Assembly: GCA_028288905.1 (NCBI GenBank) | Contig: JAQGHJ010000829.1 | Span: forward strand, 1-14,904 | Length of the DNA: 14,904 bases | Source: Phycisphaerales bacterium | GTDB taxonomy: Bacteria; Planctomycetota; Phycisphaerae; Tepidisphaerales; Tepidisphaeraceae | Direction: 5' to 3' | Part shown: in pieces, positions 1 to 6,222 of the stretch | How the letters are laid out: every line of letters begins with the position of its first letter | Position numbering within the stretch: position 1 is the stretch's first letter | Program-made: the position numbers and the translations under genes | Notes under the pieces: generated by a model | Database searches by the model: none | What the model saw: only the letters and a program-made list of their open reading frames with translations | What the model was told of the DNA's origin: nothing

Positions 1-2
1 TG

Positions 3-185
3 CGGACGTGGGGGGTGGTCGGGTTCGAGCCGGACGCGTGCGACGGGCTGGTCCGGAACGTCCTGCTGTGGGCGGCGGACGGGCACCCGGACGGGCCGGC
101 GGCCGACGCCGACGCCGCCCCCAACACCCCCGCCCCGCCCGCCGCGTCGGACCCGGCCGAACCGGCCACCCGGCCGGGCGACTGA
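3..185 (+). CDS. 3' end of an unidentified protein (partial, cut by window edge)
   Basis: An open frame runs from the left edge to a TGA at 183-185 and gives the last 60 residues of a protein. The first third reads like a folded C-terminus (TWGVVGFEPDACDGLVRNVLLW). The remainder is a Pro/Ala/Asp-rich, probably disordered tail ending in RPGD. Another frame across the same bases is open too, but its product is almost all Arg/Gly/Pro/Ala, typical of a GC-rich shadow. I do not recognise the family. The gene converges with the DUF1570 peptidase gene, whose stop lies about 58 bases downstream. Frame choice is moderately sure; function is unknown. Confidence 0.6.
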   Translation, partial: RTWGVVGFEPDACDGLVRNVLLWAADGHPDGPAADADAAPNTPAPPAASDPAEPATRPGD

Positions 186-223
186 CGGCGGCGGGACCCA
201 TCACCCCGGCGGGCCCGGCGTAG

Positions 224-244
224 AGCAGCCCTGGGGTCTGCTTT
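224..244. terminator. weak hairpin between two convergent genes
   Basis: AGCAG (224-228) can pair with CTGCT (238-242), with two further C-G pairs inside after one mismatch, and the stem is followed by only two or three T. It sits exactly between the stop of the left-edge gene and the stop of the DUF1570 gene, where a bidirectional terminator would be expected. The stem is short and the T-tract poor, so this is a tentative call. Confidence 0.3.
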
Positions 245-1676
245 ACTCCGCCCGGCCCAGACCTACGCTCCCCGACGTCCCAGGTCGCTCGACGCCCACC
301 TCGTGTTCGAGCTTATCGCCGGCCGCCCGATGGAACCGGGTCCGCAGTTGAAATGCCTTATCGCACCGGCAAACGATGTCCGGCAGCGGGGCCCCGGGGC
401 GGGGCTCGAAGTACAGCGCGTCGGGCCCGAGCGGGCGGCCGACCATGTCGGCGAAGTAGGACTTGAGGTCCGCGTCCGACTCCCAGCTCAGCTCCCCCTT
501 CGTGTAGTGCATCCGGTACCCACCGGCGACGGCCGCCCGGCGGAACCCGTCGACGGTAGGGAACCGCTGGCCCCGTTTGTTCAATTCGGCCAGCAGGTCG
601 CCAACCACGCCCTGTCGTTCGATGAGCGTGGCGGTCGGCGTCGCCGTCAGGACTGCCGCGTACTCGGCGAAACGATCCTGGAAGCCGCGGACGTTCGGCC
701 CGAACGCCTCGGCGAACGCCGCGTCCCCCGGTCGGCCCTCGTGCAGCAGCCGGAGCAACTGGATCAGCCGCGGGCGGTGGACCGGCACGTTCCGCTCGTC
801 CGTCACGAACGTCAGGTAGTGGACCATCGCCCACGCCTGGTTGTATTGGGTGGCACCGAGGTCGCCGTCGGCCCCGAGGTTGGCCGCCCAGGTGTCCTGG
901 GTCATAGGCAAGAGGCGGTCGAAGTCGATCAGCCGCCGCTTGGCCAGGTCGTTCTTGAGCTGCCGGACCCGCCGGGGCGGGACGTGCCCGAGCCAGAACC
1001 GGTCCCCAGTCCAGATCGCCTCCTCGAAGAGCTGGGCCATCCCCTCGTTCAACCAGACCGGGAAGTCCCGGCTGATCATGTTGAACGCGAACTGGTGGAA
1101 GGCCTCGTGCTGGAGCGTCCGCCGGAGCCCGTCGCGGCCCTGGCCGTCCAGGAACGCGGCCAGCAGGTTGCGGCTCGGGATGTACACCCCGCCGGTGTTT
1201 TGCAACTGCCCACCGGCGAACGTCAGGTACGCCCGCTGCGTGCGAAAGAGATAGACGTCGAGCCGGGGGGCGGCCGCGTTAAGGGTGGCAGCGTTGCCGC
1301 CGCCATTTCCAGCGTCCGATCCTGAACCCGCCACTGATGTCGGCTGAAAGGCCGACAGCCGGCGGGCGTACTCGTCGTACATCGCGTCCATTCGTCGGGC
1401 CAGATCCAGCGACAGCTCGCGGTCGAGGTCGGTGCGGATGCGGTAGTGAACGGAGTCGACGGTCCGCAGGTCGGGCAGCCGAGAGTCTGCCGGCCGGGCG
1501 TCCGATCCGGCGGTGGCGGGGCGGGCGGTGACCAGGAGCGTCAGCAGGAGGGCGACGCTCAGCAGGCGGCCGAAATCGAACGGCGGTGAAGCGGCGGGGG
1601 GCGCTGCGGCAGCGGCAGGCGCGGTGGCCGGCCGGTCAAGCGGCGGGGCGATCGGGCGGAGGGGCCGGAGCCGCAT
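243..1676 (-). CDS. exported DUF1570-family zinc metallopeptidase (predicted)
   Basis: The product is a 477-residue predicted secreted or periplasmic metalloprotease. Residues 1-35 are a long Pro/Ala-rich basic stretch. Residues 36-50 form a hydrophobic signal segment (LLSVALLLTLLVT), followed by a plausible signal peptidase site after ATA (residue 56). The zinc site is visible as HEAFH at 190-194 (HExxH), with WLNEGMAQ at 208-215 supplying the likely third ligand Glu211, the gluzincin arrangement. This motif pair, with a YLF..R..Y segment around 142-150 upstream, is typical of DUF1570 proteins, which are abundant in planctomycetes. Residues 115-135 are a Gly/Ser/Asn/Ala linker. The ATG at 1676 has an AGGA about 12 bases upstream. 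The gene is divergent from lysS. The substrate is unknown, and DUF1570 membership is inferred from motif and overall pattern. Confidence 0.85.
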   Translation of the reverse strand: MRLRPLRPIAPPLDRPATAPAAAAAPPAASPPFDFGRLLSVALLLTLLVTARPATAGSDARPADSRLPDLRTVDSVHYRIRTDLDRELSLDLARRMDAMYDEYARRLSAFQPTSVAGSGSDAGNGGGNAATLNAAAPRLDVYLFRTQRAYLTFAGGQLQNTGGVYIPSRNLLAAFLDGQGRDGLRRTLQHEAFHQFAFNMISRDFPVWLNEGMAQLFEEAIWTGDRFWLGHVPPRRVRQLKNDLAKRRLIDFDRLLPMTQDTWAANLGADGDLGATQYNQAWAMVHYLTFVTDERNVPVHRPRLIQLLRLLHEGRPGDAAFAEAFGPNVRGFQDRFAEYAAVLTATPTATLIERQGVVGDLLAELNKRGQRFPTVDGFRRAAVAGGYRMHYTKGELSWESDADLKSYFADMVGRPLGPDALYFEPRPGAPLPDIVCRCDKAFQLRTRFHRAAGDKLEHEVGVERPGTSGSVGLGRAE

Positions 1677-2052
1677 CGTTCGAGGGTTCCTGTTGCCTGT
1701 GCGGCGTGGTCACGGGTGCAGTGCCACTCGGGCCCGTCCGGCGGCCCGGCCCCCGATCGTAAGCGAGGACGGCCTCGCCTGTCTGTCTTGCGGCCGCCCC
1801 GGGTGCTGGTGCCTTCGATCCTCGCGCGAAGAGGCAAGCGGCCACGCCGGCCTTCCTGTCCTTCACCCCCGCCCCCCAAGGGAGAGGGCGAGGCAGTGCA
1901 ACACGGCGCGGAACCCGCGCCCGCGACACCCGATGTGGGGCACCCGCAAGGACTGCGCCGGGACGAACTGTCAGGGCCATCCCGGCGTCCCCACGCCCTA
2001 CCGGTTTCGGCCGGGTCGACGTATGATCCGCAACCTTTTCGCCACGGACAAC
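1677..2052. other. divergent intergenic region between the peptidase gene and lysS
   Basis: About 375 bases separate the two divergent starts, so promoters for both should lie here. The frames crossing it give low-complexity Arg/Pro/Gly products without domain character, so I see no gene. A perfect 7-bp stem with a 3-base loop (GGCGCGG-AAC-CCGCGCC) lies at 1905-1921; it has no T-tract and its role is unknown. TATGAT at 2022-2027 resembles a -10 box and would give a very short lysS leader, but no good -35 box precedes it. A CCCCCC-AAGGGAGAGGG patch at about 1872-1889 has no clear function. Confidence 0.5.
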
Positions 2053-3840
2053 ATGGAATCGTCAACCCCGCCCGAACCGTCCCCCGACCAGCCCTCTCCG
2101 CAAGTTGATGCGTCGCAAAAAGGTGCTTCGCACACGGCCAAGTCTGCTAAGCCCGGCGCGGGGCGTGGGGCGTCGTCCGACGCGGCCGCCGCCCCGGTCG
2201 AGAAGGCCACGGCCGAGAAGCCCGACAGCCTGTACGAGCAGGAGCGGCGGGCGAAGGCCGTCAAGCTGCGGGAACTCGGCGTCGAGCCGTTCGGGCTGCG
2301 CACGCCCGGGCTCAAGCCGCTGGCGGCCGTCCGCGCCCTGCACTCGGCCGACTTCGGCCAGGACGGTGGGCCCGAGGTGAAGGTCGCCGGGCGGATCCTC
2401 TTCATCCGGGACATGGGCAAGCTCTGGTTCGTCAAGCTGCGCGACGAGACGGGCGAGCTGCAGGTCGCGCTCGACGCCAAGCGGCTCGGGGCCGACCCGG
2501 AGAAGAAGTACTTGGAGGTCCGCAAGCTGCTCGACCTCGGCGACCAGATCGTCGTCGAGGGCAAGCTCGGGGCGACCAAGACCGGTGAGGTCACCGTGTG
2601 GGCGACGGGGCTCGCGATGGGCAGCAAGAGCTTGCTGCCCCCGCCGGCCAAGTGGGAAGGGCTGACCGACGTCGAGGCCCGGTACCGCCGGCGGTACGTC
2701 GATTTGTGGTCGAACCCGGAGGTGATGCGGCTGGCGCAGCTCCGCATTCGAATCGTGGACGAGATCCGCGCGTTCCTGCGCGGCCGCGGGTTTCTTGAGG
2801 TCGAGACGCCGATCCTCCAGCCGATCCACGGCGGGGCGGCGGCCAAGCCGTTCGTCACCCACCACAACGCCCTCGATCTGAAGCTCTACATGCGCATCGC
2901 GCCGGAGCTGTACCTCAAGCGGCTGCTCGTCGGCGGGTTCAGCAAGGTGTTCGAGGTGAACCGGAACTTCCGGAACGAGGGCATCAGCCCCCGCCACAAC
3001 CCCGAGTTCACCATGCTGGAGGCGTACGAGGCCTACGGCAACTGGGAGACGATGGCCGAGCTCGTCGAGAGCATGACCTGCCACGTCGCCCAGACAGTGC
3101 TTGGGACGCTGACAATCGAGCACAAGGACGCCGAGGGAAACGTCCGCAAGACGATCAACTTGGCTGGCGACACGAGCATGCCGGCCGGGCAGCGGTGGCG
3201 GCGGGCGACGATGGCGGAGTTGGTGGAGGAGCGGACGGGGTGGCGGTTCGACAAGCAGGCCTTTTCGAGCGCGCCGCTGGCGGTGAGGTATTCGCTGTAC
3301 AACAAACTGATCGACGCGCACCTCGGTCGACGGAACGCGGAATCGACTGCAGCGTCCGAGTCAGAACAGGAGGCGTTCGTCGAGATCCACGAAACGTTAG
3401 CGACCAGCAAGGCGGTAAAGTTCCAGTCGCTTACGCCCGCAGAGCAGTTCGTAGAGGTTTACGAGAAGCTCATCGAGCCGACCCTGATCGACCCGACGTT
3501 CGTCACCCAGGTGCCGAGCGTGATCATCCCGCTCGCCCGGCGGAATCCGGCCGACCCGTTCTTCTGCGACGTGTACGAGTTGGCGATCAACGGCCAGGAA
3601 ATCAGCCCCGGGTACACGGAGCTGAACGACCCGGACGTGCAGCGGGAGAAGCTGCTCGACCAGGTCGGCGACAGCGAAGAACGCCAGGAGGTCGACGAGG
3701 ACTTCCTGACCGCCCTGAAGTACGGCATGCCCCCGGCCGGCGGCCTCGGGCTCGGCATCGACCGGCTCGTCATGATGCTCACCGGGGCCGAGAGCATCCG
3801 GGACGTGATCCTGTTCCCGCTCATGCGGCCGCAGGCGTGA
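2053..3840 (+). CDS. lysS: lysyl-tRNA synthetase, class II
   Basis: The enzyme charges tRNA-Lys with lysine using ATP in the cytoplasm. From the ATG at 2053 it is 595 residues, about 90 longer than the usual bacterial enzyme. Residues 1-58 are a disordered Ser/Pro/Ala/Lys-rich extension. The OB-fold anticodon-binding domain spans about 105-190. Class II motif 1 is at 246-257 (GFLEVETPILQP), motif 2 at 306-323 (FRNEG...PRHNPEFTMLE) and motif 3 at 563-578 (GLGLGIDRL, catalytic Arg571). NGQEISPGYTELNDP (513-527) matches the conserved active-site segment near the C-terminus. Residues about 415-465 form an extra, charged, low-complexity stretch that is visibly AT-richer, with rare codons such as TTA and GTA. 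An in-frame ATG at 2023 and a frame open back to 1513 exist, but the upstream part is low complexity; 2053 has only a weak ACGGA ribosome site. Both alternatives leave the identity unchanged. Confidence 0.95.
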   Translation: MESSTPPEPSPDQPSPQVDASQKGASHTAKSAKPGAGRGASSDAAAAPVEKATAEKPDSLYEQERRAKAVKLRELGVEPFGLRTPGLKPLAAVRALHSADFGQDGGPEVKVAGRILFIRDMGKLWFVKLRDETGELQVALDAKRLGADPEKKYLEVRKLLDLGDQIVVEGKLGATKTGEVTVWATGLAMGSKSLLPPPAKWEGLTDVEARYRRRYVDLWSNPEVMRLAQLRIRIVDEIRAFLRGRGFLEVETPILQPIHGGAAAKPFVTHHNALDLKLYMRIAPELYLKRLLVGGFSKVFEVNRNFRNEGISPRHNPEFTMLEAYEAYGNWETMAELVESMTCHVAQTVLGTLTIEHKDAEGNVRKTINLAGDTSMPAGQRWRRATMAELVEERTGWRFDKQAFSSAPLAVRYSLYNKLIDAHLGRRNAESTAASESEQEAFVEIHETLATSKAVKFQSLTPAEQFVEVYEKLIEPTLIDPTFVTQVPSVIIPLARRNPADPFFCDVYELAINGQEISPGYTELNDPDVQREKLLDQVGDSEERQEVDEDFLTALKYGMPPAGGLGLGIDRLVMMLTGAESIRDVILFPLMRPQA

Positions 3841-3990
3841 ACGTGCGACAGGAATGGCGCCTCCGCCCTTGACTCGTCTGAAACGCTCGGGGGCGGCGAA
3901 GGCCTCGCGGCCGTGATCAGGGTGGGGCTGACTGGGTACACATCACAGGGCCGTGGGAGAGGCTACTGAGTGTGGCCGGGTCGCGGAGGA

Positions 3991-4611
3991 TCAGTCGAAC
4001 CGCCGAGGCGGCGCGCGGCGGGTGCGGGCGACGCGGGCCCGGGCGGCGCGCCAATCGAGCGGTCGACCGTCGTCGACCTCGCCGTCGTTCGGGTCCGGCC
4101 CGTCCTCGCTTTCGGGCGGGTCGGATGGTGCCGGTCCGGCTGCCACCGAAACGTCGAACGGCGGTAACGCCGGGAGGTTATCTGGCGGGCATGATTCGGC
4201 TGCCTCGGCCGCTGGAGACTGGGCCAGGGGCGTTCCATTGGCGACGAAGTGTTCGCCCGCGGCCGGCCCGACGGGCCAAGGGGCTGCCGCTCCATCCGCG
4301 ACCGGTTGCTGGACCTCCAGCCCGTCCGGCAGGAACCCGGTCGTCGGGCGAGGGCTCGTCGGCTCGGCCGCCACAACGTCCGGTGCGACAGGCCTTGGCC
4401 GCGCCCTCGACCGCCGCCGCCTTGGCGGCGGGGACGCGACGGGAGCCGTCGCGGCGGGGGCATACGCGGCGGCATTAGCCGTTGCCTCCACGACGACCAC
4501 GCCGTCCTCCACCCGGGCGGGGATCGTGCCGGCCCGCACCCCGCCGAGCACCTGCTCGACCGGCACGCCCCACAGTTCCGCCGCGAAGGATGGCACGACC
4601 CACGATGGCAT
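3991..4611 (-). CDS. hypothetical protein with excisionase/MerR-like N-terminus and Pro-rich tail
   Basis: From the ATG at 4611 the product is 206 residues. Residues 5-42 (FAAELWGVPVEQVLGGVRAG, then TIPARVEDGVVVVE) look like a short winged helix-turn-helix of the excisionase/MerR-like kind: a helix, a GVP turn, a second helix ending in G.IP, then a beta wing. The rest is Pro/Ala/Glu-rich with an Arg run (PPPRRRRSRARPRP, about 61-74). It ends in a conserved-looking basic patch (LDWRAARARVARTRRAPPRRFD). The frame stays open upstream to 4788, but that part is Arg/Ser-rich without structure, and GGCGGA lies about 6 bases before 4611. The gene lies downstream of the YajQ-family gene on the same strand, about 260 bases away, so shared transcription is uncertain. 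A DNA-binding role is an inference from the first 40 residues only. Confidence 0.6.
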   Translation of the reverse strand: MPSWVVPSFAAELWGVPVEQVLGGVRAGTIPARVEDGVVVVEATANAAAYAPAATAPVASPPPRRRRSRARPRPVAPDVVAAEPTSPRPTTGFLPDGLEVQQPVADGAAAPWPVGPAAGEHFVANGTPLAQSPAAEAAESCPPDNLPALPPFDVSVAAGPAPSDPPESEDGPDPNDGEVDDGRPLDWRAARARVARTRRAPPRRFD

Positions 4612-4871
4612 AAGCGGTTCCGCCGGAGACCCACGAGAGCGGACGGCCGACCGTCCGCTGGGCTCATCGGCCCCCGTTTCCGCGGCCCTTGAGCGTTTCG
4701 ACCCGACTGCCCGGCGGCCGACGCCCGTCCGATAACTACGCCGACGGTCGCATTCCCAGGCGGCCCAAGGCTCTGCGGACACGCCCACGACGGCGGTCGA
4801 TTTCTAGACTCACCCGCCCTGTCGTCGAGTCCGCCTTGCCGCCGACGCAGCCCGGGTCCGCCCGGTGCCGG
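4612..4871. other. spacer between two minus-strand genes
   Basis: About 260 bases lie downstream of the YajQ-family gene and upstream of the HTH-like gene. On the minus strand, CCGGG-CGGA-CCCGG (about 4853-4866) could form a 5-bp hairpin just after the YajQ stop, but no T-run follows. No gene with coding character was seen, and the open upstream extension of the HTH-like frame looks non-coding. Any promoter for that gene would have to lie here, but none is recognisable. Confidence 0.35.
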
Positions 4872-5372
4872 TCACCGAAAATTGTTGAACTGGACGGGCA
4901 CCTTCGGCGGGGTCGCCTTCAGGTGGGCGATCACGGCCTGCAGATCGTCCTTTTTCGTGCCCGACACCCGCAGCGCCTCCCCCTGGATCGAGGCGTTCAC
5001 CTTCAACTTGAGGTCCTTGATCGACTTCTGGATCGCCTTGGCCGTCTCCTTGTCGATCCCGCTCTTGAGCTTCACCTTCTGCCGGACGGTCTTGTGGGTC
5101 GCGTGCTCGAGCTTTTGGTAGTCGAGCGCCTTGGGGTCGACCCCGCGCTTGATCATCTTCTCGATGAGCACCTTCTTGACCGCGTCGAGCTGCGGCTCGG
5201 CGTCGGCCGTCAGCGTCAGCTCCTTCTCTTTGCGGTTCAGCTCCGAGATGCCGGCACTGCTCCCCTTGAAGTCGTACCGGGTCGTCACCTCTTTGATCGC
5301 CTGGGAGACGGCGTTGTCCATCTCCTGAAGGTCGATCTCGGACACGATGTCGAAGGAGCTGTCGGACGGCAT
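4872..5372 (-). CDS. yajQ: YajQ-family (UPF0234) nucleotide-binding protein
   Basis: The protein has 166 residues, the usual size for the family (about 160-165). The N-terminus SFDIVSEIDLQEMDNAVSQA is the family signature. TRYDFKGS (about 31-38), then LT.TADAE...AV..VL...I.RGVD.KALDY and the C-terminal LRVSGTKKDDLQAVIAHLK...VPVQFNNFR all follow the YajQ pattern. The protein is built of two ferredoxin-like repeats and is cytoplasmic. Homologues bind RNA or tRNA, and some Xanthomonas and Pseudomonas members act as cyclic-di-GMP effectors. Which applies here cannot be told from sequence. The ATG at 5372 is chosen because the conserved N-terminus begins there; the frame extends upstream to 5552 without family similarity. 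It is divergent from the tRNA-Asn gene. Family assignment is very secure. Confidence 0.95.
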   Translation of the reverse strand: MPSDSSFDIVSEIDLQEMDNAVSQAIKEVTTRYDFKGSSAGISELNRKEKELTLTADAEPQLDAVKKVLIEKMIKRGVDPKALDYQKLEHATHKTVRQKVKLKSGIDKETAKAIQKSIKDLKLKVNASIQGEALRVSGTKKDDLQAVIAHLKATPPKVPVQFNNFR

Positions 5373-5596
5373 GCCCGCAGCATGGCCGGCCGGTGCCGGG
5401 GTTGTCAACGCGGCTACCGTGCGGGCGCGGCAACCACACACGGGGCATGATGGCTCGTGGCGTGCTTGCGAAACCGACGGGCGCGCAACGGGTGGTGCCG
5501 CCGGAGCGTTTGCTCCCGCCTTGTTGCCGGGGCACCGGCTCAACCACGCCATCGATCTGCTGACCTACCGGGCGAGGCAGACAGCCGCCGGGGACC

Positions 5597-5624
5597 TTGA
5601 CAGGTCCGCCTAAGAGGATAAATT
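5597..5624 (+). promoter_or_regulatory. sigma70-type promoter of the tRNA-Asn gene
   Basis: TTGACA at 5597-5602 is a perfect -35 consensus. It is followed after 16 bases by TAAATT (5619-5624), a 4/6 match to the -10 box. The start site would be near 5631, giving a leader of about 25 bases before the mature tRNA. The AT-rich island GATAAATTA stands out strongly in this GC-rich sequence. The leader can fold CCCGC...GCGGG (about 5631-5648), which may help processing. This is the best-looking promoter in the window. Confidence 0.7.
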
Positions 5625-5656
5625 ACCCGACCCGCTCGCGAGGCGGGGATTTGTAT

Positions 5657-5728
5657 TCCGCAGTAGCTCAATGGTAGAGCATCCGGCTGTTAACCGGAAT
5701 GTTGTAGGTTCGAGTCCTACCTGCGGAG
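5657..5728 (+). tRNA. tRNA-Asn (anticodon GTT)
   Basis: The cloverleaf is complete. The acceptor stem TCCGCAG/CTGCGGA (5657-5663 and 5721-5727) is followed by discriminator G5728. The D stem is GCTC/GAGC. The anticodon stem TCCGG/CCGGA carries loop CTGTTAA, with GTT at 5689-5691. The variable loop is ATGTT, and the T stem GTAGG/CCTAC carries loop TTCGAGT. CCA is not encoded. All stems pair without mismatch, so the gene looks functional. It reads AAU/AAC codons, including the AAC in the frameshift heptamer at 11408-11414. It is the nearest tRNA to the edge of the phage block, and tRNA genes are common integration targets. Confidence 0.97.
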
Positions 5729-5777
5729 CTTTTGAGGGGGTCGCGTCAGTGACCGCCACCCAACGTCAGTAAGCGTC

Positions 5778-5802
5778 CAAGCCTCGGGTTGCCCGGGGCT
5801 TG
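5778..5802. terminator. strong hairpin downstream of tRNA-Asn
   Basis: An 11-bp stem with a 3-base TTG loop is formed by CAAGCCTCGGG (5778-5788) and CCCGGGGCTTG (5792-5802), with a single T-G wobble. Only a mixed TGTCGTTT follows, so it lacks a classical U-tract. Placed 50 bases after the tRNA 3' end, it is the likely transcription end or a processing barrier for the tRNA transcript. In GC-rich bacteria, terminators with poor U-tracts are common. Confidence 0.55.
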
Positions 5803-5868
5803 TGTCGTTTGGCGGGCGGCTGTCATAATCGCCAGTAGGCGACGGTGCGGGCCAGCGAACGGCAGTAG

Positions 5869-5890
5869 CTGGTACCAGTGGTGATACCAG
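5869..5890. promoter_or_regulatory. palindromic possible operator
   Basis: CTGGTACCAG (5869-5878) is a perfect 10-base palindrome. A related half, GATACCAG, follows at 5883-5890, so CTGGTA and TACCAG also form an outer inverted repeat around a 10-base spacer. It lies about 57-78 bases upstream of the small membrane-protein gene at 5947, a suitable place for a repressor site. No binding protein can be named. Confidence 0.25.
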
Positions 5891-5946
5891 TAGCCCCGGC
5901 CCGTCGGTCGGCGGCGGGTGGGGTTGGGGCCAGTCGGGGGCGAACC

Positions 5947-6222
5947 ATGACGAACTACGAGCAGCAGCCGGGGCCGGACCACCTAGACGAGCTGGCCTCC
6001 GCAGCTCAGACGCCTACCTATCGACGGCGGCCCCGCAAGCCGGGCCACCCGATGAACGCCGTCATCATCACGATCTGCGTCTGTGCGGCGCTCGCGGTCG
6101 GCCTTTGGTTCCTCGACCGCGAGCGGGACCGCCGACGGGCGGATGAACTTCTCGACAAGGCAATGAAGGTGATCGACCGGGTGGGCCCGCCGCCGGCGTC
6201 CCCGGTCCCGGGCGCTCCTTAG
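5947..6222 (+). CDS. small single-pass membrane protein, function unknown
   Basis: The product is 91 residues. Residues 1-36 are hydrophilic and become basic (YRRRPRKPGH). Residues 38-56 (NAVIITICVCAALAVGLWFL region) form one clear transmembrane helix. Residues 57-80 are a charged amphipathic stretch (RERDRRRADELLDKAMKVIDRV), and a Pro-rich tail follows. The ATG at 5947 is preceded by GGGGGCG; the frame is open to a GTG at 5878, but that part is Arg/Gly/Ala-rich. The stop TAG (6220-6222) overlaps the stop of the convergent phage gene by 3 bases (6220-6222 versus 6219-6221). I do not recognise a family. One TM helix with a charged tail would fit a holin- or spanin-like accessory protein, but equally a host protein, so no function is assigned. 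Confidence 0.65.
   Translation: MTNYEQQPGPDHLDELASAAQTPTYRRRPRKPGHPMNAVIITICVCAALAVGLWFLDRERDRRRADELLDKAMKVIDRVGPPPASPVPGAP

Noticed and set aside
1513..2052. Upstream extension of the lysS frame
   Set aside because: The added residues are Arg/Gly/Cys-rich and low complexity, and overlap the start of the divergent peptidase gene. The ATG at 2053 or 2023 fits better.
2062..3321. A 419-codon minus-strand frame opposite lysS
   Set aside because: It is antisense to unmistakable class II synthetase motifs, so it is a shadow of lysS codon bias.
5729..5946. A small protein gene between the tRNA and the membrane-protein gene
   Set aside because: The frames here (for example the minus-strand one at 5746-5982) give Arg/Pro/His-rich products, and the stretch holds the hairpin and palindrome instead.
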